A stretch of 64,000 nt of DNA, from the NCBI GenBank assembly GCA_016718265.1, contig JADKDZ010000001.1, forward strand, positions 62,001 to 126,000, given 5' to 3'. Made by a program: the position numbers and the translations under genes. Below are positions 33,849 through 42,702 of the stretch, in pieces. Source of the stretch: Uliginosibacterium sp. Its GTDB lineage: Bacteria; Pseudomonadota; Gammaproteobacteria; Burkholderiales; Rhodocyclaceae. The notes under the pieces were generated by a model that worked only from the letters and a program-made list of their open reading frames with translations, had not been told where the DNA came from and ran no database searches. The first letter of the stretch is position 1; each line of letters starts with the position of its first letter.

Positions 33849-36156
33849 ATTCACCCCGCTTCGCCAGTGCCTGCCACGCCTCTCCCCAATGGGAAGAGGC
33901 GCTGCAAAAGATACTCTCTGATCTGCCGCGCCTGCCGCAGGCCAACCTTGGCTTTCTCTATGTATCAGACGCTTTTGCGTCCGCCCTTGAGCTCATCCTC
34001 GGGCGCTTGAAGCAACACACAGGCGTGCTCGAGTGGGTTGGCGCCACTGGTGTCGGCATCATCGGCGCTGAGCACACAGCCCTGGAGACACCGGGCATCT
34101 CGGTCCTCCTCGGCGCCTTCCCGCTCGACAGTTTCCGCGTCTTCTCCGGGCGCCACCCCCTGCCCCGCAGCTTCCAGGCTTATGCAGCCTTTGTGCACGG
34201 CGACCCGGTCACCCCCGACATGGGCGATCTCGTCCACGACATGGCGCACAAGATCCGCGGTGGGCGTCTTGCGGGCGGGCTGGCGAGCGCCAAGGCAACC
34301 GCCTGGCACATTGCCAGCGAGTGCCTCACGGGGGGCCTGTCCGGCGTCGCCTTCAACAAAGACATCCAGATGCTCACCGGCATCAGCCAGGGCTGCGCGC
34401 CCCTCCCCGGCAACCGGCGGATCACCCAGGCCCAGGATTCGCTCATCGACCGGATCGATGGTCGCCCCGCGGTCGAGGTCTTTCGTGAGGCCGCAGGCCC
34501 AGAGCTCGGCGCCGATCTGCGCCGGGCAGCGACCACCCTGATGATGGGGCTGACCGAAGACGACCAGGATCGGCGCCTCTACTCGGTGCGCCGCATCGTG
34601 GCGCTGGACCTGCGCACGCAGCGCATCGCCATCAACAGCAATGTCGAGAAAGGGCAGCACTTCATCTTTGTGAAGCGCGACGTGGCCAGCGCACGACAAG
34701 ACCTCGTACGCATGCTGGGCGAGCTCAAGGCTGCCTGCCCTCACCCCCCAAAGGGCGCCCTGTATGTCAGTTGCGCCTCGCGTGGGAGCGTGATGTTCGA
34801 CCGCGACAACAGCGAGCTCAAGATCATTCGTGAAGCCTTCGGCGACGTTCCGCTGGCGGGATTCTTCGCCGCCGGCGAAATCGCTGGCGACCGCTACTTC
34901 GGCTACACCGGCACGCTCACCCTGTTCCCTAAGCGGGCCAGCGCCCAAACCCTCGGCGGGCATCCTGTTTGCTTGGGTGCAGGGCATGTTCGCCGATCTG
35001 CACCAGCTCTCGCACCACCACGCCCGCGACGCCAGCTTGAAATGCTGCTCGAATCGGCTGGCGAAGGCATCTACGGCATCGATCTGCGCGGCCGCTGCAT
35101 CTTCATCAATGGTGCCGGTGCCGCCATGCTGGGTTACAGCCCCGACGAAATGCTCGGGCGCAACATGCACTACCTGATCCACCACTCTCACCCGAATCGT
35201 GCATTGATGCCCGTGCACGATTGCCGGATCTTTCGCGCCTTTCAGGAAGGGCGCGGCGTCAGGGTCGAAGACGAAGTGCTCTGGCGGCGCGATGGCAGCG
35301 CCTTCCCCGCTGAATACGCGTCCTACCCGATCCGCGACACCGAACGACAGGCGCAGGTACTGGGCGCCGTCGTCACCTTCAGCGACATCACCGAACGCAA
35401 GCGGACCGGAAGCCGCCCTGCAGGCCGCCCACGACGAGCTTGAGCGCCGTGTCGCCGCACGTACCGCCGAGCTGGAGGCCGCCAGCCAAAGCCTGCAAGC
35501 CTCCCACCAGTCCTTGCAGCGGCTCTCTGCCCACCTCAATCACGTGCGCGAAGAAGAGCGCCGCCACATCGCGCGCGATATCCACGACGAACTCGGCGCC
35601 TCGCTCACTGCCCTCCAGCTCGGAAATGAACTGGCTGCGCCGCCAGCTGCCCGCGCCCGCCCTGCAAACCAAGCTGGACGACATGCTCGCGATCGCCGGC
35701 CAGGCCATGGGTGCGGTGCGCCGCATCCTCACCGACCTGCGCCCCGGCGTGCTCGATCACCTCGGCCTGTGGGCCGCGCTCGAAGCCCTGCTCACCGAAT
35801 TCCAGCAACGCAGCGGCCTCAGCTGCCACTACGACTGCCCCGCCCAGGTCGAGCAATGCCGCCTCGGCCGCGAAGCCGAGATTGCGCTCTATCGCATCGT
35901 GCAGGAAGTCCTCACCAACATCAGCCGCCACGCCCAGGCCCGCGACGTCAGCCTGCGCGCCCGCACCATCGGGCGCGACCTGCTGCTGGAGGTCAGCGAC
36001 GACGGCCGCGGCATGATCGCCCCCAGCCAACCCACCAGCTTCGGCCTGCTCGGCATGCAGGAGCGCGCCCGCGCACTCGGCGGCGAGCTCGAAATCGACA
36101 GCACACAAGGCGCCGGCACCACCGTGCGCGTCACCCTCCGGGGAGCCATCGCATGA
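33845..36156 (+). CDS. FIST-PAS-HisKA_3 cytoplasmic sensor histidine kinase, frame-disrupted
   Basis: The start ATG overlaps the phaM stop. Residues about 35-190 look like a FIST_N domain (GATGVGIIGAEHTALETPGI, LTGGLSGVAFNKDIQMLTGI) and about 205-340 like FIST_C (GALYVSCASRGSVMFDRDNS, FGDVPLAGFFAAGEIAGDRY). A PAS domain follows (MLLESAGEGIYGIDLRGRCI, GYSPDEMLGRNMHYLIHHSH), then a coiled coil and a NarX/DesK-type kinase core. The core has the phospho-histidine box RRHIARDIHDELGASLTALQ and the N box IVQEVLTNISRHAQARDV, with GLLGMQERARALGGELEIDS. No membrane segment is seen, so it senses a cytoplasmic or membrane-diffusible signal. Two compensating indels near 34965-35035 and breaks near 35405 and 35625 interrupt it. 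FIST domains are thought to bind small ligands such as amino acids or nitric-oxide-related signals. Confidence 0.75.
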
Positions 36157-36914
36157 TCCGCGTCCTGATCGTCGACGACCACATGATCATCCGCCGCGGC
36201 CTGCGCCAGATCCTCGCCGAGGATGCCCGCATCGGCGACCTCCACGAAGCCGCCGACGGCCCCTCCGCGCTCCGCCAGCTCCGCACCCAGCCCATCGACG
36301 TCGTGCTGCTCGACATCGCGCTGGGCGAACGCGACGGCCTCGACGTGCTCGCCAACGTGCGCCACGAATTCCCGAAGACCGGCGTCCTCATGCTCTCGGT
36401 GTATCCCGAGTCACAGTTTGCCTTGCGCGCCATCCGCAGCGGCGCCAACGGCTACCTCAACAAGAGCTGCGCGCCCGACACGCTCATGGCCGCCATCTGC
36501 CGCGCCGCCGAAGGGGGCACCTACGTCACCCCCGAGATTGCCGACCTCATGGCGCAAGACATCCGCCGCGAGCACGGACAGGCCCCGCACGAAACCCTCT
36601 CCAACCGCGAATTCCAGGTCTTGCAGCTGCTCGCGCAAGGCCAGACCATCGGCAACATCGCCCAGCAACTCTCTCTCTCCGCCAACACCATCTCCGCCCA
36701 CGCGACAAGCGGCCTGCAGCACCTCGAAAGGCCTTTCGCGCGCGGCATCATCTGCGACAGGCGTAGGGAAGTGCGGCGCCTCGATCAACGCGGAGGGACG
36801 GAGCAAGCCAGATGCAGCAGCGGAATCCAGAGTTGGTCGCAGCAGGGCGGGCCCCACGCCACGCCTATCCGGCCACTCCAACCGCCCCGCAGGCACGGCA
36901 TGTGTAGGGTGTGA
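36153..36914 (+). CDS. NarL-family response regulator with altered C-terminus
   Basis: The ATG overlaps the kinase stop (ATGA). The receiver reads MIRVLIVDDHMIIRRGLRQI, with the phospho-acceptor in DVVLLDIALGERDGLDVLAN and a conserved GANGYLNKSCAPDTLMAAIC. The LuxR-type DNA-binding domain is clear up to LSNREFQVLQLLAQGQTIGN and SLSANTISAH. After that the family sequence is lost and the frame runs on for about 60 residues to a TGA inside a REP palindrome. A normal protein would end near 36780. An indel around 36715 or a recombination with the REP region would explain this. It forms a pair with the FIST kinase. Confidence 0.75.
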   Translation: MIRVLIVDDHMIIRRGLRQILAEDARIGDLHEAADGPSALRQLRTQPIDVVLLDIALGERDGLDVLANVRHEFPKTGVLMLSVYPESQFALRAIRSGANGYLNKSCAPDTLMAAICRAAEGGTYVTPEIADLMAQDIRREHGQAPHETLSNREFQVLQLLAQGQTIGNIAQQLSLSANTISAHATSGLQHLERPFARGIICDRRREVRRLDQRGGTEQARCSSGIQSWSQQGGPHATPIRPLQPPRRHGMCRV

Positions 36915-36934
36915 AAGCCGAAGGCTTGCGCACC
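36908..36934. repeat. REP-like palindrome downstream of the transposase gene
   Basis: GGTGTGAAAGCCGAAGGCTTGCGCACC-type imperfect palindrome (inner AAGCC/GGCTT, outer GGTG/CACC), sharing the GTAGGGTG...GCACC frame of the REP elements at 37.6-38.5 kb. It marks the 3' side of the REP-associated transposase. Confidence 0.6.
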
Positions 36935-36944
36935 ACCCCAGCGC

Positions 36945-37493
36945 TCATTCATCAAACCCGTATTCCGTGAGCACTCCATCACCACCCGCCCAATCCACCG
37001 GATACACCCCGGCGCGTACGAGTCGGTGGAAGGTCGAATGCGGCCAATCAGCCACGGCGCGCACCAAGCCATGCTTCACCGGATTGATGTGCACGTAATC
37101 CATGTGCGCGGCGTAATCGGCATCGTCGCGGATTTGATGCTCCCAGAAACGGCGTTGCCAGATCGTCGATTCGCGACGGGTGACGCGCGAAGGATTGCGC
37201 CATTCCGCCCGTTCGTATTCCGCCGCCACGGCGCGCGTCACGAGGCGTTTGATCCAGCCCCAGCGGAAGCCAAAATCCGCGTCGCCCGGTGGCAAGGACC
37301 AGATGCAATGCAGATGATCCGGCAGCAACACCCAGGCATCAATGTTGAATGGACGACGAGCTCGCACCCGAGACACCGCCTCGCGCAAGGCACGCCGCAC
37401 CGGTTCATCGCACAGAATGCGTTGGCGACGGTGGGTGGCCAGGGTGAAGAAGAACGTAGCCCCGGCCGCATTCGAGCGGCGATACCGCGACAT
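36945..37493 (-). CDS. REP-associated tyrosine transposase (RAYT), full-length copy
   Basis: The 182-residue product belongs to the Y1/IS200-like superfamily in its host-domesticated RAYT branch. Visible motifs are FNIDAWVLLPDHLHCIWSLP, whose HLH forms the HUH metal site, a basic WIKRLVTRAVAAEYER helix, and MDYVHINPVKHGLVRAVADW, where the tyrosine is the expected nucleophile. The start MSRYRRSNAAGATFFFTLAT lies at 37493. RAYTs cut single-stranded REP hairpins and probably mobilise them. REP-like palindromes flank the gene on both sides, and truncated copies of it follow at 37.7-38.4 kb. Confidence 0.88.
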   Translation of the reverse strand: MSRYRRSNAAGATFFFTLATHRRQRILCDEPVRRALREAVSRVRARRPFNIDAWVLLPDHLHCIWSLPPGDADFGFRWGWIKRLVTRAVAAEYERAEWRNPSRVTRRESTIWQRRFWEHQIRDDADYAAHMDYVHINPVKHGLVRAVADWPHSTFHRLVRAGVYPVDWAGGDGVLTEYGFDE

Positions 37494-37564
37494 GAACGAG
37501 CCCCAGAAAGAGACAAAGCATCATCGCACAAGCGCTCGCGCGTAAGGAGAGCCCAAACGCGTAG

Positions 37565-37594
37565 GGTGCCGAAACGCCAAAGGCGTTGCGCACC
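37565..37594. repeat. REP-like palindrome, unit 1, first element
   Basis: GGTGC-cgaa-ACGCC-aaa-GGCGT-tgc-GCACC: two nested stems (5 bp each) with an internal asymmetric bulge, preceded by CGTAG. It repeats almost exactly at 38176-38205 and 38432-38461. Confidence 0.7.
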
Positions 37595-37644
37595 ATTCCG
37601 CCGGTCAAATCACGCCGGGGCAAGTTGTGGGGGTTCGTCCGCGC

Positions 37645-37668
37645 GCGCAAACGAAAACCCGTTTGCGC
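37645..37668. repeat. REP-like palindrome, unit 1, second element
   Basis: GCGCAAACG/CGTTTGCGC inverted repeat (9 bp, six-base loop) followed by ACCCTACCCGGC. With the first element it forms a pair about 50 bases apart, like the paired REPs of a BIME. Confidence 0.65.
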
Positions 37669-37699
37669 ACCCTACCCGGCTTCACCGATTGAGGGCAGC

Positions 37700-38100
37700 A
37701 CGTAATTGGCATGTGCGCGGCGTAATCGGCATCGTCGCGGATTTGATGCTGGCAGAAACGGCGTTGCCAGATCGTCGATTCGCGACGGGTGATGCGCGAA
37801 GGGATTACGCCATTCCGCCCGTTCGTATTCCGCCGCCACGGCGCGTCACGAGGCGCGTTTGATCCAGCCTCAGCGGAAGCCAAAATCCGCGTCGCCCGGT
37901 GGCAAGGACCAGATGCAATGCAGATGATCCGGCAGCAACACCCCGGCATCAATGTTGAATGGACGACGAGCTCGCACCCGAGACACCGCCTCGCGCAGGG
38001 CACGCCGCACCGGTTCATCGCACAGAATGCGCTGGCGACGGTGGGTGACCAGGTGAAGAAGAACGTAGCCCCGGCCGCATTCGAGCGGCGATACCGCGAC
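37700..38100 (-). pseudogene. RAYT copy 2, truncated
   Basis: This copy repeats the transposase from near the start to just before the catalytic tyrosine region. THRRQRILCDEPVRRALREA, SRVRARRPFNIDAGVLLPDH and LHCIWSLPPGDADFGFR are readable, but the start ATG is spoiled by an inserted base (CGACACTG for CGACATG on the plus strand), several frames are needed, and everything after DYAAHM is lost. It cannot encode an active enzyme. Confidence 0.75.
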
Positions 38101-38175
38101 ACTGAACGAGCCCCCGGAAAGAGACAAAGCATCATCGCACAAGCGCTCGCGCGTAAGGAGGGCCCAAACGCGTAG

Positions 38176-38205
38176 GGTGCCGAAACGCCAAAGGCGTTGC
38201 GCACC
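38176..38205. repeat. REP-like palindrome, unit 2, first element
   Basis: Same nested palindrome as at 37565-37594 with the identical core ACGCCAAAGGCGT. The second element of this unit (about 38254-38272) is degraded to GTGCGCAAACGAAAACCTCGTGCGCAC-like sequence, whose outer GTGCGCA/TGCGCAC arms still pair. Confidence 0.65.
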
Positions 38206-38282
38206 ATTCCGCCGGTCAAATCACGCCGAGGCGTGTTGTGGGGGTTCGTCCGCGTGCGCAAACGAAAACCTCGTGCGCACTC

Positions 38283-38363
38283 CTACCGGGCTTTGACGAC
38301 GGTGGGTGACCAGGTGAAGAAGAACGTAGCCCCGGCCGCATTCGAGCGGCGATACCGCGACAT
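38283..38363 (-). pseudogene. RAYT copy 3, N-terminal fragment
   Basis: An intact start (ATG 38363) reads MSRYRRSNAAGATFFFTWSP and then leaves the family after TVVKAR, where the copy ends at the preceding REP region. About 26 codons. It is a relic of the tandem duplication. Confidence 0.65.
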
Positions 38364-38431
38364 GAACGAGCCCTGAAAGAGACAAAGCATCATCGCACAC
38401 GAGCCGAGCGTAAGGAGAGCCCAAACGCGTA

Positions 38432-38535
38432 GGTGCCGAAACGCCAAAGGCGTTGCGCACCATTCCGCCGGCCAATCACGCCGGGGCAAGTTGTGGGGTC
38501 CGTCCGCGTGCGCAAACGAAAACGCGTTTGCGCAC
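38432..38535. repeat. REP pair, unit 3
   Basis: The first palindrome (38432-38461) has the shared ACGCCAAAGGCGT core. The second (38508-38535) is the best preserved of the array: GTGCGCAAACG/CGTTTGCGCAC, 11 bp perfect with a six-base loop. After it the repeated sequence stops and base composition falls. Confidence 0.7.
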
Positions 38536-38743
38536 CCTACCCGGCTGGTGCTTGATCGCTATCGCAAGAAACACGCTAAGAGTTCAGGCCGCTACGTTGC
38601 CAAGCAAGCGCTCACTCATAGCTTGACCCTGTTAGGAAATCCTCGTTCAAACGCATCCTAGACGCGTATCATGCATCACTGTACGATTCGGCGAAGTCCG
38701 TAATGTCGTCCCCCAACCATTATTAACTCGTTCAGAGAAGGCA

Positions 38744-39221
38744 ATGTATTCACCACCAAACCCAAAGCGTCGCATTGCCATCCAGAGCTGCTTAGCACTG
38801 GCAATTGCTGCATCCTATGGATGTTCAACTCAACCAATGAAGCCAACATCAATAGCCGTAGATGTTTTTGGAGTTGACACTGTTCCAAAACTCATCGATG
38901 CCATCAAAATGGCTGGTGGGAAATGGTTGCAAGACAGCATTCCAGATACCGAATTCATTAAGCATTCGCGCACACGTTCGTTCAGAATGCATGGGCAGCC
39001 GCGGAGAATGGATTCAAAATTCCGCAGTGGGTTCTGGATAAACTGCCTGCGCGCAAAGTCGTGTTCCCGATTCTCGGAGTAATGGTGATTCCATTATTTG
39101 GAATTGAATTTTAATCCCTGTAACAACTGTCATTACTGCGGTTCTAGGCTCGATGGCCCTCATGGCAACAGCCATCCTTGCTGCCATAGGCGCCTTGCTT
39201 AAATCCGCTATGTCGACTTGA
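38744..39221 (+). CDS. Putative lipoprotein with hydrophobic C-terminus, frame-disrupted, unknown function
   Basis: The start MYSPPNPKRRIAIQSCLALA leads to a lipobox-like ASYGC at residue 27, so the N-terminus looks like a lipoprotein signal. It continues SIAVDVFGVDTVPKLIDAIK and MAGGKWLQDSIPDTEFI. After a frame break near 38965 it reads FAHTFVQNAWAAAENGFKIP, QWVLDKLPARKVVFPILGVM and, after a second break near 39107, PVTTVITAVLGSMALMATAI and LAAIGALLKSAMST with a TGA at 39221. When joined this is about 157 residues with one or two C-terminal membrane segments. I do not recognise the family. The gene sits in the lower-GC patch between the REP array and the cyanate cluster. Confidence 0.5.
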
Positions 39222-39729
39222 GCCTCTCGTTGCACAACCAATGTCAGCGAGAAATGTATCGCAGCGGCCCCTACGAGAACATCTTGGCAATCGTCTGCGG
39301 CGGCTCAACCACCACGATAGACCAGATTCGGCAATAGGCGGAACAAGCCAGACCAGCCATAGCTTGAGCAGAAGTGCACTTCTCCAAGTGCAGCACGATT
39401 GTCACTTTGCTTCGAACGTTGCCTACAACGTTACTAAATAGCTTCTACTTACAGCGCACGGGCCGAGCGCTTTGCATAGCGGCAGTTGAGCCCCCTGAGC
39501 CCCAAAGTCTGCTGTGGCCGAACAGCTGGCACCCGCTACAGGCCAGTTCCTGCACGAGTCATCAGATCAAGCGAATCGCCCTTCTACCGCCGAGCGAACG
39601 CCTGGCGCGTTATCAATTCGCTCCACAGCAACGCTCTGTAGTGCAATCACTACATCCCAATCACAAATCCCGTGATACCGCCGCGGCCCGGCACGCCCTA
39701 ATCTGGCCCCATCAGACAGGGGGCCGCAT
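39222..39729. other. Gene-poor stretch upstream of the cyanate cluster
   Basis: No intact gene is visible. A short plus-strand frame at 39251-39337 (MYRSGPYENILAIVCGGSTT) faintly recalls the C-terminus of PLP-dependent serine/threonine dehydratases and may be a relic. The right part (about 39480-39729) presumably holds the promoter and operator of the cyanate genes, but no clear -10/-35 or LysR-type box was found. Confidence 0.4.
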
Positions 39730-40412
39730 ATGGCACGCACCGCAGGATTCCGGCTCGGCATTTATGTGTTCAAGGACGCGGAGATCATCGACTACGCGGC
39801 GCCGGCGGGTGTGCTGTCGGTGGCGCGGCGGCTGGACCCGGAGATCGAGGTCTTCCTGATCGCGGACGCGCTGCGCCCGGTGCAGACCCAGGCGGGGCTC
39901 ACCGTGATGCCGAACTACAGCTTTGCCGAGGCGCCGGCGCTGGATGCCTTCCTGATCCCAGGCGGGTTTGGCACGCGGCAGGAGATGCATAACCGCCGCC
40001 TGCACGATTACATCCGCGCCCTGCCGGAGAGCTGCCTGCTTACCAGCGTATGCACCGGCTCGTGGATCTATGCCCGCATGGGGCTGCTCGATGGTCTGCC
40101 CGCCACCAATCGCAAGGAGCCGGACCGGCTCGAAGCCTCGCACCTGGGCAAGACACCGATAGATCGCCTCGCCGAGATCGCGCCGGCCTGCCGGATCAGC
40201 CGCGCCCGCGTGGTAGATGCCGGACGCATCGTCACGGCGGGCGGCATCGCCTCGGGCATGGAGCTGGGCCTGCACCTGCTGCGCCGCGCGGGTATGACGA
40301 TGCCTTCGTCGCCGACGTGGCCCGGATCATGGAATACCACCGCGCCTGGAATCTCTACCAGGACGACATCGAGTACGCCGACGCCCCTGCCCCCCGCCGC
40401 GCCACCGCCTGA
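39730..40412 (+). CDS. DJ-1/PfpI-family protein, isonitrile-hydratase-like
   Basis: The product of about 227 residues begins MARTAGFRLGIYVFKDAEII and has the class I glutaminase-like fold: FLIPGGFGTRQEMHNRRLHD, the nucleophile elbow LLTSVCTGSWIYARMGLLDG (Cys in VCTG) and RIVTAGGIASGMELGLHLL. The VCTG...GLL...ATN...TAGG(I/V)xxG pattern is that of the DJ-1 subgroup that includes bacterial isonitrile hydratase and the N-terminal domains of GlxA regulators. No AraC-type DNA-binding domain follows, so it is an enzyme candidate rather than a regulator. One base is missing near 40292 (GCGGG-TATGAC), after which EYHRAWNLYQDDIEYADAPA closes the gene. It lies 28 bases before the transporter gene and is probably co-transcribed. 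Confidence 0.75.
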
Positions 40413-40440
40413 CACCTTCAGACCTGAAAGGAAACGCCCA

Positions 40441-41785
40441 TGTCGATCTTCCACAACCCCTTCGATCCCGATGTCCGCCTCGGCAAGGGCTGCTCCTGCG
40501 GCCGCCACAGCAGCCAGGCGGCGCACGATCTCGACGTTCAATCGGTGCAGGATCGCGCCGTGGAAGGCGCCGTGATGCGCGCCCTGTTCCCGACGATACG
40601 CAGCGCCGCAACTTCCTGCGCGCGGTAGGCGCCGGCACCGCGCTGGCGGCCATCTCCACGCTCTTCCCGCTGGGGCTGGCCAAGGAAGCCTTTGCGCAAA
40701 GCGCCGGCAAGCCGGAGAAGACCAAGCTCAAGGTCGGCTTCATCCCCATTACCTGTGCCACCCCCATCATCATGGCCGCGCCCATGGGCTTCTATGCCCG
40801 GCACGGGCTGGATGTCGAGGCGGTCAAGACGGCAGGCTGGGCCGTGATCCGCGACAAGGCCATGAACAAGGAATACGACGCCGCACACATGCTCTCGCCC
40901 ATGCCGCTGGCCATTTCGATGGGCGTCGGCGCCAGTCCGGTCCCCTGGACGGTGCCGGCCATCGAGAACGTGAACGGCCAGGCCATCACGCTGGCGATCA
41001 AGCACAAGGACAAGCGCGATCCGAAGCAGTGGAAAGGCATGAAGTTCGCTGTGCCCTTCGACTACTCGATGCACAACTACCTGCTGCGCTACTACCTGGC
41101 CGAAAACGGCATCGACCCGGATACCGACGTACAGATCCGCGCCGTGCCCCCGCCCGAGATGGTGGCGAACCTGCGCGCCGAGAATATCGATGGCTTCCTC
41201 GCGCCCGACCCGATGAACCAGCGCGCGGTCTATGACGGCGTCGGCTTCATCCACATGCTCTCGCGTGAGATCTGGGATGGCCACCCCTGCTGTGCCTTCT
41301 CTGCCAGCAAGGAGTTCGTGACCACCCTGCCGAATACCTATCAGGCATTGCTCAAGGCCATCCTCGACGCGACCGCCTACGCCAGCAAGGACGAGCACCG
41401 CAAGGAGATCGCCGCGGCCATTGCCCCGGCCAACTACCTCAACCAGCCGGTCACGGTCGTCGAGCAGGTGCTCACCGGCACCTATGCCGACGGGCTGGGC
41501 GGGGTGAAGAAGATGCCGGACCGTATCGACTTCAACCCCTTCCCCTACGAATCCTTCGCCATCTGGATCATGACGCAGATGAAACGCTGGGGGCAGATCA
41601 AGGGCGAGGTCAATTACCAGAAGATCGCCCGGGAAGTCTTTCTCGCCACCGATGCCACGCGGCTGATGAAGGAGGTCGGCCTGACGCCGCCCTCGCCAAG
41701 CCGGAAGTTCTCGATCCTCGGCAAGGAATTCGACCCGGCCAAACCGGATGCCTACGTCAACAGCTTCGCCATCAAACGCAGCTGA
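40441..41785 (+). CDS. cynA: Cyanate/nitrate-type ABC transporter, substrate-binding protein
   Basis: The product of about 447 residues belongs to the NrtA/CmpA/CynA group that delivers nitrate, bicarbonate or cyanate to a membrane ABC importer. An unusual N-terminus of about 50 residues (MSIFHNPFDPDVRLGKGCSC, then GRHSSQAAHDLD) precedes a twin-arginine motif (RRNFLRAVGAGTALAAIST, cleavage near EAFAQ), implying Tat export. The mature part has KLKVGFIPITCATPIIMAAP, GFLAPDPMNQRAVYDGVGFI and EIWDGHPCCAFSASKEFV. One base is missing near 40597, before the RR motif. The position next to a cyanase gene supports cyanate as substrate. Confidence 0.85.
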
Positions 41786-41850
41786 GCCGTCCGCCCGTCG
41801 CCCGGGGCGAGGCCACACGCCACGCCCGGGCCCTCTGAAAGCCGAACCGC

Positions 41851-42699
41851 ATGCGCAAACACCCTTCCTGGCTGGCGCCACTCCTCTCTCTCCTGATCCT
41901 GCTGCTCGGGCTGGCGGTGTGGCAGGTCGCCACCCGCAGCAGCCCGGCCGCCGGCGAAGCCGTGGTCGACCCCGAGTACGCGGCCCTGGTAGGTGCCGCA
42001 GCCAGCACCGGCAAGAAGAGCGCCTTCCCCAGCCCGGGCGAAGTGGGCGCCAAGCTATGGTCGCACCTGCAAGACCCGTTTTACGACCGCGGCACCAACG
42101 ACAAAGGCATCGGCATCCAGATCGGCTTCTCCCTCGCCCGCGTGCTGCTGGGCTACGTGCTCGCCGCGCTGGTGGCGATTCCGCTCGGCTTCGTGATCGG
42201 CATGTCGCCCCTGCTCTACCGGGCGCTCGACCCCTTCATCCAGGTACTCAAGCCCATCTCGCCCCTGGCCTGGATGCCGCTGGCGCTGTACACGATCAAG
42301 GACTCCGGCATCTCGGCCATCTTCGTGATCTTCATCTGCTCGATCTGGCCGATGCTCATCAACACTGCTTTCGGCGTCGCCAGCGTGCGGCGGGACTGGC
42401 TCAACGTGGCGCGCACGCTCGAAGTCAGCCGCCTGCGTACCGCCTTCCTGGTCATCCTGCCTGCCGCAGCGCCCACCATCATGACCGGCATGCGCATCTC
42501 CATCGGCATCGCCTGGCTGGTGATCGTCGCGGCCGAGATGCTGGTCGGCGGCACCGGCATCGGCTACTTCGTGTGGAACGAGTGGAACAACCTCTCCATC
42601 ACCAACATCTTCACCGCCATCCTGGTGATCGGTCTGGTCGGCATGCTGCTCGATACCGCCCTCGCCCGCCTCGCCCGGCTGGTGAGTTACCGGGAGTAA
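41851..42699 (+). CDS. cynB: Cyanate/nitrate-type ABC transporter, permease
   Basis: The 282-residue inner-membrane protein has about six helices. An N-terminal one (WLAPLLSLLILLLGLAVWQV) is followed by the BPD_transp_1 core with IGFSLARVLLGYVLAALVAI, a cytoplasmic EAA-type loop (RRDWLNVARTLEVSRLRTAF) that contacts the ATPase, and AGEMLVGGTGIGYF-like AAEMLVGGTGIGYFVWNEWN. It is intact. It lies 65 bases after the binding-protein gene and 3 bases before the ATPase gene. Confidence 0.9.
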   Translation: MRKHPSWLAPLLSLLILLLGLAVWQVATRSSPAAGEAVVDPEYAALVGAAASTGKKSAFPSPGEVGAKLWSHLQDPFYDRGTNDKGIGIQIGFSLARVLLGYVLAALVAIPLGFVIGMSPLLYRALDPFIQVLKPISPLAWMPLALYTIKDSGISAIFVIFICSIWPMLINTAFGVASVRRDWLNVARTLEVSRLRTAFLVILPAAAPTIMTGMRISIGIAWLVIVAAEMLVGGTGIGYFVWNEWNNLSITNIFTAILVIGLVGMLLDTALARLARLVSYRE

Positions 42700-42702
42700 G
42701 GC

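Larger units (their letters stand above)
37105..38545. repeat. Tandem array of about three RAYT-REP units
   Basis: A unit of about 605 bases (transposase 5' part, a GTAGGGTGCCGAAACGCC palindrome, a conserved spacer with GGTTCGTCCGCG, and a CGCAAACG/CGTTTGCG palindrome) occurs at about 37105-37680, again at 37708-38280, and as a 3' fragment at 38290-38545. Copies differ mainly by one- to three-base indels and a few substitutions. The second and third units keep less and less of the transposase. Confidence 0.75.

Noticed and set aside
33965..35539. A 524-codon minus-strand frame opposite the FIST kinase
   Set aside because: The plus strand encodes recognisable FIST, PAS and kinase motifs in the same interval, so this is a shadow frame.
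37105..38545. Possible CRISPR array
   Set aside because: The repeats are about 600 bases apart and include transposase coding sequence. They are REP palindromes in tandem duplications, with no short regular spacers and no cas genes.
39251..39337. Serine/threonine dehydratase gene
   Set aside because: Only about 28 codons (MYRSGPYENILAIVCGGSTT) show a faint likeness to the C-terminus of that family. There is no PLP-lysine segment or other part of the gene, so it is kept only as a note.
40538..41881. A 447-codon minus-strand frame opposite cynA
   Set aside because: CynA has a Tat signal and family motifs in the plus direction, and the antisense frame has none.
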